A model generated the notes under the pieces. That model ran no database searches and was not told the origin of the DNA. It was given only the letters and a program-made list of their open reading frames with translations. The position numbers and the translations under genes were made by a program. Source: Hirsutella rhossiliensis (Eukaryota; Ascomycota; Sordariomycetes; Hypocreales; Ophiocordycipitaceae). Taken from it: a stretch of DNA of 64,000 bases. The DNA is taken from assembly GCF_020360975.1 (NCBI RefSeq), contig NW_025408667.1, positions 3,348,001-3,412,000 of the forward strand, given 5' to 3'. Shown here one piece after another: positions 1 to 12,199 of the stretch. Position 1 is the stretch's first letter; each line of letters starts with the position of its first letter.

Positions 1-506
1 GCTATAGAGTTAGACTTCGTTAAGTGCTTATAAAGAATAAGGAGTTTACCCTTAGGCTACTAGCTAAAATATAAGCGAAAAGAGCAACGCGAGATAAATA
101 TACCGCTAAACTAATAACGTTTTAAGTAAGAGTAACGACGTTATAACTACTACTTAACGAATATACTCGCGTTCGTTAGATCCTAGAAAGGGTTAGAAAG
201 TACTTAAAGCGTATCGATAAAGTATTACTAGGTAAGTATACTTATAAGATATATAACGAGCTAACTAAAAAGGAATCTAAAGTATTAATATAACTTTAAA
301 CTAGTAAATTATAACTAAGTAGCTACCTTTATAAAATTAGGGTAGAGGAATCGGATAAGTATACTTATAGATAGTCGGCGGAAACTATAGAATATTTCCT
401 CTTTCGATATAGAAGATAGATAGTATAACGAGAAATTATACTTCGATATACTTATAGAAAGATAGGAAACCTATCTTTCTTCCTAGGAAGTAAGGTAGAG
501 TTAAAC
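1..506 (+). pseudogene. LINE-A, 3' coding end, first half (RIPped)
   Basis: This is the C-terminal end of a Tad1-like LINE ORF2, after RNase H. Read on the plus strand with TAG/TAA taken as mutated Gln/Trp, it gives the post-RNase H signature: a LTKKES stretch near 265-290, then a Cys-rich segment followed by ETIEYFLFRYRR near 385-420, where ETIEHFLFRCRR is expected. The His-to-Tyr and Cys-to-Tyr changes are RIP-type. The reading frame runs into TAAAC at 502-506 and resumes at 8358, so the Gypsy element split this gene. The 5' part of the LINE lies outside the window. Frame and motif are seen; clade assignment is from family knowledge. Confidence 0.75.
502..506. repeat. Target-site duplication of Gypsy element, left copy
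   Basis: TAAAC directly precedes the left LTR and is repeated at 8358-8362 directly after the right LTR. A 5-bp duplication is standard for Ty3/Gypsy integrase. It shows that both LTRs belong to one insertion. Confidence 0.9.
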
Positions 507-956
507 TATAACGACCGGTGTTATTCCTAAGAGATAAACCTATCGAGGGGTTTATATTAGTAGATATAATAGGGCGTGGTCTAAGTAATAATAAGTATAT
601 TACGTTAGTAATAAGTTAGAGGTCGTAGACCGTAGACTATAACTAAGTAATTAGAATTAGAGATAGAATCGTAATAAAGATCTATATTAAAAGCTAGAGA
701 GCTATCTATTTAAAAGAGTAAAAGTAGGTAGCTATATATACCTATAGAGACTGTCCTTAGATTATAGGCCTAGCTATAATCCCTAACGTTAGATCGTATA
801 GGGCGTAGTAATCCCGTTAATCCTAGATTACTTAGATCTCTACGATCCCCTCGATCCTATAACTATTAGATGGTCGTGCTAACTATTTATCCGTTAGGCC
901 GTGTTACGTGCTTAACGCGGTCGATTATTAGCAGCCTAGTAGCCGTAGTCGTAACA
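507..956 (-). repeat. LTR (3' LTR of the Gypsy element)
   Basis: This 450-bp LTR aligns base for base with 7908-8357, with scattered transitions only. It starts TATAACGACC (probably TGTAACGACC before mutation) and ends GTCGTAACA, giving short inverted ends. Because the element reads on the minus strand, this is its 3' LTR. Confidence 0.92.
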
Positions 957-1850
957 CGATATCTCCCCTCCTTTTAGTCTTATCTATAAGACCTACTATA
1001 GCTACCTTAGCCGCTATATATAAATATACCCTTATTACGTTATACGTAAGTATATCGTTCCTTATTTCTTTATCTTTTTAGGATATACTACTAATAGTAT
1101 ATCTAGTCGTATATTAAAAAATCGTTCCCGAAAAGCCTCCGAGCGCGCTACTCTTACCGAATATATCGACTTAAGCGGAGATCCTACTAATATACCGTGC
1201 ACTCGATGCTTTAAAGCAAAGAAGACGAATTATTAGATAGCCGAAAATTCTTCGCGCTATAATAATTATATTGCTAGTAGTCGTCCCTATTATAATAGTA
1301 TTTTAGTAGCCTCTTTTTATAGGTGTCTTTTAATTCTTTCTATACGTAGTAGCTAACGTATTTCTTTTAATAACTAAATTATTAGCAGAGCAGCGTAGGC
1401 TATATTCCGAAGAGGAGGAAGCTAGGGAAGCCTTATTAGAGCTTTAGGCATAGCTTACGAACCTTTAGTCGTAAATGTTTATTACCGTTAATCGTTTAGC
1501 TTATATCCGGAAGATTTAGAATCGTGCGAAGGAAAAGAGTTCTAAGTTATTTCGTCGTAGTATCTAAGAAGTAGATGCCGAGGATAGCGTTTTGCCTACG
1601 CTCGATACGCATAAGCATTAGGTAGCAAATAAATTATAATCGTTAGGCGTTCCTAATAAGGCGAATTAGTCCTCGTTCGGTATTAGTAAGGAGTTTATAG
1701 ATCTTAGTCCTTTAATCCCTCTTAAACCTTCTAGTAAAATTATCGAAGTAGAGAGCCGTAGTAGGTTAAGTGCTTAAGTAGTTCCTAGGTATTTTCCTTT
1801 AGTCCGTATCCCTTCTACTTAATAAGGTATTCTTATTACTAACCTTATTT
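957..1850 (+). pseudogene. Antisense accessory ORF remnant of the Gypsy element
   Basis: Between integrase and the 3' LTR the plus strand, opposite to gag-pol, gives a long frame broken only by RIP-compatible TAG/TAA. From about 1196 it reads PCTRCFKAKKTN and then further positions that look like former cysteines (CxxC-x-K, then NNY for NNC), resembling a small zinc cluster. After about 1410 come an acidic EEEAREALLEL-like helix, a basic AYIRKI / KEKSSKLFRR stretch and a polar tail to about 1790. Many fungal Gypsy elements carry a downstream ORF of this general kind; its role is unknown. A change of frame near 1400 could be an indel or an intron. Confidence 0.5.
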
Positions 1851-1989
1851 TCTTATATCTAGTATTTATTCTACTTTATATTCTTAATCGTCGTCGACTT
1901 TAATTTTCTCCTATAGTTTAGCGTTTTATAGCGCTAGTTCTAATAATAAGATATAAAATATTAGGTATATCCGTATTATTATTAGTAGC

Positions 1990-4900
1990 GAAAGTTCGTA
2001 GTTAACTTTTAAAATAATTTTCTTAACCTTAAATAGTCTAAGTTTCTTAAAATCTAATTTATTACTTAGTCGTTTTATTTTAATATTTCGTCGTATAAGG
2101 TAGACTATATCTCCCTCTCGAAAGATTAGTCCCTATAATCTTTTCCGATTATAGTAAGTAGATATTTATTCTCTAACGAATTAAAGTTCTTATTATATTT
2201 CTTTATATAATTTTCGTAGCTAATCTACTTATAGTATCGCTCGTTCTACTTATAGTCCTTTTTAAGTAACCTTAAATGCTTCTAGGTTATATCCGTGATT
2301 AGCGTATACTAGTAAGAGCTTAGTTATTTCCGTAACTAAGCTATTATAAGCTAGTTACGCTATTAATAGCTATTTAACTTAATCGTTTTATTCGTAGCTA
2401 ATATAGTATCGTAAATATTATTTAAGCGTTTAGTTAAGTCGTTCTATTTATCTATCTATTTATAGGTAATAAGCTATACTAAGCTTATATTTCGTCCCTA
2501 ATTATACTATAAGAGCTTGCTAAAACTTAGCTATAAACGTGCTTCCTCTATTAGAGATAATCTCGTTTAGTAGTCCGTAATTACTAATAATAGTTCGTAG
2601 GAATATATATACTAGCTCTTCTATATTACTTACTTCTTTATATAGTAAGAAGTATCCGTACTTCGTTAATCTATCGGTAATAACGAATATACTATCGTAC
2701 TTAACGTTAGTTATAGGTTCTTTTAATAGTAGTAGCTTTATAATATAGTCGAAAGCTATCGAATCCTATAGTTTCTCTAGTACTAGTAGTAGTTATAATT
2801 CTCTATATAGTTTATATCGTTTAGCTTCACTTTATATATAAAGTTCGCATTCTTTAATAACTTATCGTACTACCTCCCTAAGCTATAGGAAGTTATATTA
2901 TCGTCTAATCCGTTCTATTATTCTTTAGATTCCTTAGTATCTATATATTAAGTGTTCGTATATATCTTATATAACTTTATCTCGTAATACTAGTAGTATC
3001 TAGATTTTATTTTTATATATTAGAATTTCTAAATATTCTATATCGTATCCGTTTAGTACTTTATATTCTTTTATCTATTTTAAGATCTTTTAGTATATTA
3101 AGTCGTTAGGTTATACTTTAAATATTATATTTAGCTATCGTTGCTAGTAGTTCCCGTTTTCGTTGATTTCTAAGAGCTATCCTTTCGCTATAGGTGCCCC
3201 TATATCGTAGTTACTTCGTCGACTAAGGGCATTAGCTCGACCGTTTTCTATTCCTTTTCTATAAATTATTTTATAGTCGAATTCTAATAAGTATTCGGCC
3301 TATCGGATCTATCGTCCGTTTAACTATTATATTATTATAAAGTATAAGATATTTTTATAATCTATATAAACCTTAACTTTATACTTACTTCTAAGAAGGT
3401 AGTATCGAAATTCCTTAAAAGCTTAAATAATCGCGAGGAATTCTTTATCGTAGATAGGGTAATTAAGTTCTACGCTATATAGCTTCTTCGAATAGAATAT
3501 AATTAGTCGTAGTCTTCCTTTATTATCTTTTTATCCGATTTATGCTCCTAGAGTAAAGTCTAATATATCGGTTTTAAGTTCGATTTATTATTCTAGATCG
3601 AAGGTAGTTAAGACTAGTTCTTACGTAATTATAGTTTTAATATATTCGAAAGCTTTATTAGCTTTATCGTCCTATATAAATTCTTTTTCCTTCTTCGTTA
3701 AGTTATATAGTAGTACTATAATCTTTCCGAAATCTTTAATAAATCGTCGGTAGTAATTTATAAATCCTAGGAAACTTTATACGTCCTTAACGTTCTTTAG
3801 CGTTAGCTATTCTTTAACTAAGTTAATCTTATCTTATTATATTCGTATCTCTCTTAGTAAGATCGTATATCTAAGGAAGTCTACTTCCTATATATAGAAC
3901 TTGCTTTTTTCTAGTTTAACTAGTAGTTTCGTATTCTAAAGTACGCGGAGTACCTTATAAACGTGTTCCTTATATTCTTCTAGGGTATCCGAGAAGATTA
4001 GGATATTATCTAGGTATACTACTATAAAGATATCTAAGTATTTGCATAGGATATTATTAATTATCCGTTAAAAGGTAGCTAGTATATTTATAAGTCTAAA
4101 TAGTATTACTAGATATTTAAATAGTCCGAATTTCGTTTTAAAGGCTATTATTTATTCGTGTCCCTTTTTTATACGTATTAAGTTATAGGCGCCTTTAAGG
4201 TCGAGGGCTATAAACTATTTTTTACCGTATAGTCGATCTCGTAGTTCTAATATAAGCGGTAATAGTATTCGGTCCTTTATTATAATATCGTTTAGTCGTC
4301 TATAGTCGATAACTAGTTATAGCTTACCGTTTTTCTTTAAAATAAATATAACTAGATAGCCTACTTTAGATATTAATATTTATATATATCCTTTTTATAG
4401 ATTCTTGTTAAGGTAGTCGCGTAGCGTTTATAGTTACTTTTCGTTTAGGTTATAGATTTTATAGAACGTCGGCGTTATTCTATCCTTAAGATAAATTTCG
4501 TGGTCTTATTAGCTATATTCGGGTAACCCTATCTTAAGTTCTTCCTTAAAGAGTTTATCGTATTTTTAGTATTTCTAAGGGATATTCTTTATTCTATCTT
4601 ATAGGCTTTATTCTTTCTTTTAAGAGCTAGTTTCTCTTAACTCGAGCTCTTTATTAATTTATTTAAGGTCTTTCCTTAAAGTAGCAATAACTCTTTAAAT
4701 CTTCGTATTATATCCTTTATTCTATTTATATCGGATGCTAGGTTATATAGCCGTGTTAGTTAGTACGTAGGTCTTATTAGTCGATTTTATTATATCCGCC
4801 GGTTCGGTTACTATTTTCGTTCGTATCGCTAAAGCCTATAATAATTTACTTAAACGGTTATCCCTTTTATCCTATTTAGTAGCTAAATCATCGTAAAATT

Positions 4901-7880
4901 TTACTTTCTCTTAAATCTACTAGTCCTAGAAACTTATATCTTCGTTCTAATATAGCTAGCTAGTTTTCTAGTTAATTAGTAAGTTGCTCTCCTATAGCTA
5001 TAGAAGCCCTAATATAAGGTCGTATTCTTTAATATCTATAATATCGAAGTTAACTTATTCGTTATAGCCCTAGATATTAATATTAAGGTAATTAATCTCT
5101 ATATTAATAATTCCGTTATTATAGTTAAAGGCCTCTCCTTCGATATTCGTAAGTTTATATAGATCTTTCTTATATCTCTATATAAGTCGGTAACGATTAA
5201 CGACTTTAGGTAAAACGTAATTGCCTATCGCGCTATAGTCTAAAAGGGTACGTACGTAATATCCTACGATTTAGATATTTAATACTATTTAGTCGCTATA
5301 GCTTACCGTTACTATATATAGGGTCCTTAGATCTTATTATATTATACTAGTTTATAGCCCTTTTATAGATAACGTACCTCGTTTTTTACCTAGTCTTTAT
5401 TCGTTTTATTTAGGTATTCTTCTTTAATTTATTATTAATATTATTTCTTTATATTTTTATCGCGTAGTATTATATCGGGGCTTAAGAGACTAATTTCTTA
5501 TAGCTAATCGAAGATTTCTTATTTCTTAACGCTATATCGTTTATATTATACTACTTTATAGTTAATTGCGTACTATGCTTCGCAATTCTATTCGTTTTCG
5601 TACTAAAGGTTAAGTTTTCGTTTTATATCTTTCTATTTCTCGCGTAGTATTTCTATATCGATTTTTCCTTAGTTAAATACGGCTTATAGCCTTTATATAT
5701 ATTACTAATAATCTTTTAGTATACCGTTATATCGTTTATACTATACTCGTGCTTTTTTATATTTATAAACTCTATAGTTTAAGTATACGTATTTATTATA
5801 ATCTTCTTTATTATATTTAATTCGTTATATAAGTCTTTAAAAGATTAATAGTTTAGATACCTTAGAGCGAGTAGCGTTATACTATTCTTTTATTTTAGTA
5901 TATTTATAGATTTTATATATCTCTAAAAGATATCTTATTAATAAACCGTAATTATCGCGGTATTTAAGTAGTATACTATAATTAGGTTCTAATAATATAA
6001 CTTAGTCGTTTAGGTAGCGTTAATCGATTTTCTAGTAGTTTAGTTCTATACTTAGGTAGGGTTTCGAAAGTACTTATCCTTCGAACCTAACTAAGAAGGC
6101 GTCGTATCGTGCCTTTATCTAGAAGTATATTATATAGTCTAGGTAGATGTATAATATCTATAAAATATACTTATAGTACTTATAAGTAAGTAGTATTTAT
6201 AGATCGTCTTTAAATTCTCCTTATAGTTACTATTCTTATTATAGAGCTATAAAGGTATCGACTACGGCGATAGCTATAGTATAGTCTCCTCCGCGGGGTG
6301 CCGGTTAATATCGAATTGGTATAGCTTATTAGTTTTCTATAATAATTTAAGGTATTTATTAGGTCCTAATTTTAAGCATTTCTTCGAATTCTTTAAAGTA
6401 TAGAGCGTGTTCTTTAATCGTAGTATTCTCCCTTAGTAGCGAGGGTAGTAGTACGAGTTCGTTCTTATCTTCCGTTTCTCTAAGTATTTCTTATTCTTTA
6501 GAGCTTATATCGTTAATACTTCGTTAGTCCTCTTTAGGTTATTATCTAAGTTTCGTAAGTATAAGGGCTATGTCTATATCTTCTTTATTATATTATTTAT
6601 AGACTACCCGTCGTTATTATTAATTTTTATTTTATATATCTTCCTAGAATTATTTACCGTTCTTCTTAATCTAGTCTTAAGAGACTCCTTTAAGATAGGG
6701 GTATTCCGGTTCTACGAATTTAACTTATTTCTATATTTTAGGGTCCCTTCGTTATATTATTATAAGGGTTTTCTTTAGTAGCTTTAGGAACTATCTAGTA
6801 CCGTTCTTATTACTTAAGTATACTATATATTCGTCGTCGTAGTATATAGTCTAACTAAGGAGTTTATACTTTAGTTCCTATCTATTAATAGCGTTTAGGT
6901 ATTTCTTACCTTCTAGGGCTAGTGCCTAGTAAGTTTTCTTCTCCTTACGAGGTTATCTATATTCTTTACAGTAATATTTAAGTTTCCCGTAGTTAAAACA
7001 CTTTCCTTTACTTTTTTATATTGCGTCTAGGTCTATCCTACCTAGGTTAGTTATATAGGCGTAGGTAATAGGAGTTTCGCGCTTCTTTTTATAGTTAGCG
7101 CGTCGGTTAAAGTTATTCTTATAAGAAGGGTTCTAGTTTCCTCTTCCTTACTTCTTTTCTTAGCGTCGCGCGTACTATCTATTATTGATTCGTACTACTA
7201 TAGCAATATAGTCTAAGAGGTTATTAGGTCGATTTTCCTTATAGAGCTCGTCCTTAACTTCTTTTTTAAGCCCGTTATAGAATCGTAATATAAGAGGTTC
7301 GTCGTCCTAATTAAGCTTTAAGGTAATTTATCGGAACTTTGTAGTATAATCCGATACTAAGATCCTTTATTAGAGTTCTCGAAGTTTTTATTTAGCTTCT
7401 CGTTCCTCGTTGGTTATTCTAAATACCTTTATAATAGCTTCTTTGAATCCTTAGAAACTAGCAAAGACTTTATCTATCTCGTTATCTCGTCGCGCTAGTT
7501 AGTTATCGAGAAAGTCCCTTATAATAGGTCTAAACTAAGCGAGTACCGTTTTAGATAAATAATTTCCTACATAGAGTACCTTTTCGACTAGGTCCGAGAG
7601 TTTAGTAGGGTAAAACCGGTAGTAGGCCTTAAGTTAAGTAAGAAAGTCTCGAAGCGTGCTATAAGTACCGTCGAATAGTCCTAGCTATTTTAGTTTAACT
7701 ACTTCTCTAAGGTCCCTAACTTATCCGTTGCCTCCTCCGTTCCTAAGTAACTATACCTTATATCGAAGGGTAATAATCTCGCGTATTATATCCTAAGGCG
7801 ATATAGTAGCTCTAGAGTTAGTTAATCTAGCTTACTATATAGGCATATTAATAGTTACGATATTGCTTAGAGTAACGCGG
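1990..7880 (-). pseudogene. Gypsy gag-pol polyprotein, RIP-inactivated
   Basis: Read right to left: gag with one zinc knuckle near 7010-6967 (KCFNYG...YYCK, where CFxCG...HxxxC is expected); reverse transcriptase with VVYLDNILIFS near 4026-3991, where YLDD is expected, so the second catalytic Asp codon is now Asn; RNase H near 3600-3150 with [14 protein letters not shown] and NALSRR; integrase near 2780-2470 with VITDRLTKYG and ISNRGSTF, the second again Asp-to-Asn. The order RT-RNase H-IN is the Gypsy order. Stops at former Gln/Trp codons occur throughout, so the element is not autonomous. Confidence 0.88.
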
Positions 7881-7907
7881 TATTATACTAAATAAGAGCT
7901 TTTAACG

Positions 7908-8357
7908 TATAACGACCGGTGTTATTTTTAAGGGATAAACCTATCGAGGGGTTTATATTAGCAGATATAATAGGGCGTAGTCTAAGCAATAATAAGTATA
8001 TTACGTTAGTAATAAGTCGGAGGTCGTAGACTATAGACTATAACTAAGTAATTAGAATTAGAGATAGAATCGTAATAAAGATCTATATTAAAAGCTAGAG
8101 AGCTATCTATTTAAAGGAGTAAAAGTAGGTGGCTATATATACCCGTAAAGACTGTCCTTAGATTATAGGCCTAGCTATAATCCCTAACGTTAGATCGTAT
8201 AGGGTATAGTGATCCCGTTAATCCTAGATTACTTAGATCTCTGCGATCCCCTCGATCCTATAACTATTAAATAGTCGTGCCGACTATTTATCCGTTAGGC
8301 CGTATTACGTGCTTAACGCAGTCGATTATTAGCGGCCTACAAGCCGTGGTCGTAATA
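7908..8357 (-). repeat. LTR (5' LTR of the Gypsy element)
   Basis: This 450-bp LTR is the partner of 507-956. It differs from it by a modest number of transitions, including GTAACA to GTAATA at its right end, a CpA-to-TpA change. Confidence 0.92.
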
Positions 8358-8362
8358 TAAAC
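8358..8362. repeat. Target-site duplication of Gypsy element, right copy
   Basis: TAAAC, identical to 502-506. Confidence 0.9.
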
Positions 8363-8720
8363 GACGATAAGTAGTAGCCTAATATAGGGGCTATATAGGC
8401 GATAATATAGTTCGTATTAGTAACGAAACGCTTTAGTATAAACTAACGAGGGACTATATACTAATTAAAGGATAATTATACTAATATAATAGCCTTTAAC
8501 TTAATAGACCGCGCTTTAGTCGCTAAAGGTAGGACGCTAAATACTTAGAGAAACTAACCTTTAAGTAAGCCTATTATATTATAGCGAATAAAGCTAGAAA
8601 TAGATAAAAAGAAGCGTAGGGCTTTAAGTATAATAGAACTATATATAGTAGGTATATAGCTTAGCGTAGTAGCTCTATAGGGAAACCCTCTAAGCGTAAT
8701 ATAAAATAATAATAATAATA
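8358..8720 (+). pseudogene. LINE-A, second half and (AAT)n tail
   Basis: The LINE-A frame resumes here. With one TAAAC copy removed, the codons run straight from 495-506 into NDDK followed by PNIGAI and FVLVTKRFS. The 3' untranslated part ends in an AAT repeat at 8703-8720, the same kind of tail that LINE-B has at 18524-18544. The 3' target duplication cannot be checked because the LINE-A 5' end is outside the window. Confidence 0.75.
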
Positions 8721-11390
8721 CTTATATTTACTCCCCTATATTCTTACTTTCTTAGTACTAGCTATTAAGAATTTCGCTATATTTACTACGATATACGGCC
8801 TCGCTATATCTTTATCTCCGTCGGCGGATAGCGCTGCCCTATACCTCCGTAAGCCCCTTAGTACTAGTAAGAGCGCGGGAGGTAATATATCTATAATATT
8901 CTTCGCCTAGCCCGACTGCCCCGCGAGGTTCGCCTACTAGGACGAGCACTATATTAGGGGCCTTAACGCCGAGGCCGTCGCCCGCGTTCTCTTACCGGTG
9001 CCCTCGTAGCTACTAAAGACCGAGTACGCGCCCCTCTAAGCTAAGGGCGACGACCTAGGGCCCGCTCTCTTCTTTAGCTAAAACTTCTCTATCTATAGCT
9101 AGCCGGTCGTCGATACCGACTAGTCCGAGCAGTAGTTCTTTATAAGTAGCCGCGTTTACCCCTACGCCCTCTCCTAGGAGGTAGAGCGCCGCGACGGGCT
9201 CGAGGCCGGCCTAGACGATACTATTCTCTATACCGTGCCCGCCCTTATCGTCCGCGACTAAGGTTACTAGCTATAGGCCCCCCTCCCCTTTTTATTTTAA
9301 TGCGCCTCCTTACCTACCGCCCCGCTAACTTTGCCCCTTAGCGTCCTACCGCGCTCCTTAGCCTCTAGCGGCTAGTTCCCGTCTACGCCTCCCGTTATCT
9401 CCTTCTATAGCGTTATAGCTAGGCCCGGCCTCGACCTCCTACGTTAAGATTTCCTACCTAATCTCGGGCCTAACTAGCTCCGCTACTATAGCTTTATCTA
9501 GCTTACGACCTATATCGCCCCTAGCTTACTAAATAGGATTCTATATAAGGGCTACTACCCCTTTAAGGTTTTTATTATCTTTCCTATTTACGTTAACCCT
9601 TAGGCCGTACTATATAAGAAAATCGCTAAAAAGCCTAACTCTTCCTTCCTACCTAGCGTCCCCTTTACCTATACTAGAAAGGTCGTCGGCCTTCTCGACT
9701 ACCGCGTTATGCTCTCCCCCCTAGGCTTAGAGCGCGATTATATCTTTATTATCGTCCTAGATAGCTAGACCTTTATCGATAGGCCCTCGGCCGCCGCCGC
9801 CGCCTTAGCTTCCCCCCTCGCTATGCCCCTTAGGCGCTAGACCCTATCCGCCTCCTCTACCTTCGATTCCGTCCGCGCCGCCTTATACTCCGTTGCCGCG
9901 CTAGCCTTAGCTACGTCGGCCCCCCCTTCCTCGGCCTCGGCCCCGACCGCCCTTAACCCCGTTACGCCGCCGCCTAAGCGCTCCTACCCGGCCCTTACCG
10001 ATACGCCTATAAAGAGGGCGCGCTTACTATAGCTATAGTATTCGCCGCCTTCTTCGTCTTCGGACACCGTCGGCCCCGCCGCCCCCTCTTCCTATCCCCC
10101 GCTAGCCGCTTCTTCGTCTCGACTAGATAGTATCCCGCCCGCTCCCGCTCCGGCCCCCCCGCCTTCCCTTCTTAACTTTATTGTCGCGAGCACCTCCGAC
10201 CCGCCCGCTTGCCCTCTCCGCTATCGTATATAGAAATAAGCTACCTACTATAAACTAATCGCTCTCTTACGCCTCCTACCTTTACTAAAATAGAACGGGA
10301 TACTATTCCTAATATAGCTTATTACTATAAAGTTACTATTACTCTACGTATTACTATGTTTCTCCCTTTATTAAAGGATAGTTTTAGCTTATAAACCCGT
10401 TTCTTATAACACTGCCTGCCTCTAGACGTTCTCCGTGACCTCGTTAATATCCTATGCGTTACGCCTCGTCCCTTCTCTTTCCCTTCTTTCCTATTCCCTT
10501 CTCTCTCCTTACTAGCTTACCGCTACACCTCTTAGTTACGTTTAGCGGCAACGGGGGGCCTATAGTTACGCCTCGTAAAGGGGCGTCTTTATTATCTTAT
10601 ATTCCGCTCCTTAGTTATATAAGTTATAGGGACGAGGGTCGCTAAAGTCGGCGGTTGGTTCTATAAAGGCCGTTACGGCGTAAAAGGCTAGCTTTAAGGC
10701 CGCCTCGATAGCGTTACTTACTTCCCCTTACTAGCTCCCTAGCTTACCTTTAGCTTATATCCCTTCTTATATACCTTCTAGTCCTCCTTTTAGTATTGCC
10801 TACTATAATACGCGACCGCTAAGCATTAGCTATACCTCCTCGCCCCCGTTATCTCTCTATAAACCTAGTAGACCTTCCCCTCTATACTCTATATATCCTA
10901 CCCTTATATTTACTTTACGCCTATACTTCCGTTTACTTACCCTACCTCTACTATTATATCCTATATTTCTTACCTCGCCCTTATTTTATATCCTACTTAG
11001 CTATAGAATAACGATATAACTACGAGTATAAACGGCCTCTTTATATATAGGTACGATATCGGGCTCTATAGAATATCCTTTATAACTTCGCTATAACTCT
11101 CGTAGCGCGCCCTTACTACCTTCTAATACGCCGCTTTATACTCTTATAGGATAGGCCTTATCTACTATAGGAATAGTGCACTAGCTACGTAGTTCGGCCT
11201 CGCCTAGCCTACCTACGTTACGAGCGTCTTTAGGATACTATACTTATACTTAAGCTCTATAGCCTTAATTTATACTAGAACTCTATAGAAATATTATAAG
11301 TAGCTATACTATAGTTATTTTCCTAACTACTCGATCGGTAGCTAGGGTAGACGCTTTTGCTCTCCTATTTATGCCTTAGTACCTCTCTTT
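8721..11390 (+). mobile_element. Unidentified repeat family, copy 1 (RIPped)
   Basis: This stretch aligns in the same orientation with about 25880-28150 over most of its length, including downstream non-coding parts (for example the segment near 10780 with the one near 27600, and 10980-11150 with 27797-27970). It is therefore one of two direct copies of a dispersed element. It carries a degraded plus-strand frame (next entry). No terminal repeats could be set with confidence. It could be part of the neighbouring Helitron family or an independent element. Confidence 0.6.
8872..10260 (+). pseudogene. Unknown ORF of the repeated family, copy 1
   Basis: A plus-strand frame is interrupted only by TAG/TAA that fit mutated Gln or Trp codons. 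It starts with a hydrophobic IIFFA segment followed by PDCPARFAY and DEHYIRGLNAE, continues with RVYPYALS and VPALIVRD, and has a conserved core RDYIFIIVLDS near 9736-9768. It ends in a long Ala/Pro/Ser-rich tail containing a KRARL-like basic patch near 10011-10035. I do not recognise the family. The copy at 25990-27350 keeps the same core, which shows it was once a real protein. Confidence 0.5.
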
Positions 11391-11391
11391 A

Positions 11392-11697
11392 TAAGAGCGC
11401 TACTAGGAGGTACGGGCTAATAAAGCACTTAGGTACGTAGTACTAATATATCGGTAGGGTATCGGCAGGGAATCGTGCCTACCCCGCTCGCATATTATAG
11501 ACTACTCGCTACTCCGACTAAAGAGGAGAAATCCCTCCTCGTCGCAAGCTAAAGCTTATTCTCCTCTTTAGTCGGAGTAGCGAGTAGTCTATAATATACG
11601 AGCGGGGTAGGCACGATTCCCTGCCAATACCCTACCGATATATTAGTACTACGTACCTAAGTGCTTTATTAGCCCGTACCTCTTAGTAGCGCTCTTA
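11392..11697. mobile_element. Palindromic MITE, 306 bp
   Basis: Two arms of 139 bp (11392-11530 and 11559-11697) are near-perfect reverse complements with only a few mismatches, separated by a 28-bp loop. A TA dinucleotide flanks each end (11390-11391 and 11698-11699), as expected for a Tc1/mariner-type target duplication. No coding capacity. Arms and TA are seen directly; superfamily is inferred. Transcribed, it would form a long hairpin RNA. Confidence 0.8.
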
Positions 11698-11913
11698 TAC
11701 TCTTATACTCCCTTCCTCTCTCTTACCCCGTAACCGTTATTATCGCTATATTTACCTTCTTACTTTTTCTCCCTCTTCCCGTTATAGGATAGTGCCCGAA
11801 TAGCTAATTTATTTACCTACCTTCTTATATATATTAGTTCCTAGCGCTACCGCCTACTTACGTTCTTTACTCTCGCCCTCTATCTTTATCTTATTTATCT
11901 TAACCTTAGTCTT

Positions 11914-12008
11914 CGTTCCTTAAGGCTTTTTACGTAACTTATAAGGGGTTATCTTACTTATTCCTTAAGGCTCTTTACGTAACCTATAAAGGGTTGCCTT
12001 ACCTATTA
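11914..12008. repeat. Two-unit tandem repeat
   Basis: A unit of about 47 bp beginning TTCCTTAAGGC and containing TACGTAAC and GGGTT occurs twice in a row with a few differences. Origin unknown; it lies downstream of the Helitron-1 helicase end. Confidence 0.6.
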
Positions 12009-12199
12009 AAAAAACTTATTTACCCTCGAAAATCTCGGCTTCTAATTAGCCTAAGATCTCCTTCTTTTATCTTAGCCCCTCCTTATAAGCTTCCTTCTTT
12101 TATTAGTTATTTAGTTATATTGCTTTAGTACGTTAGCCGAGGTCCGAACCGCGACCGATACGCCTCCCTTAAACCTCTCCTATATCCCTACTTAATACG

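Larger units (their letters stand above)
507..8357 (-). mobile_element. Ty3/Gypsy LTR retrotransposon, full length, RIPped
   Basis: A 7851-bp element has two 450-bp LTRs in direct orientation, a perfect 5-bp target duplication and a gag-pol reading on the minus strand. In element order: a CCHC remnant near 6967-7010, the reverse transcriptase core near 3990-4026, RNase H near 3150-3600 and integrase near 2470-2780. A polypurine tract (on the minus strand) lies at about 962-975 next to the 3' LTR. CA and TG are almost absent, so every protein is riddled with TAG/TAA. A second coding-like frame of opposite orientation lies between integrase and the 3' LTR. Confidence 0.92.

Noticed and set aside
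10454..10645. 63-codon plus-strand frame
   Set aside because: Low-complexity Leu/Pro/Ser sequence in a RIPped repeat, without the conservation seen in the longer frame of the same family.
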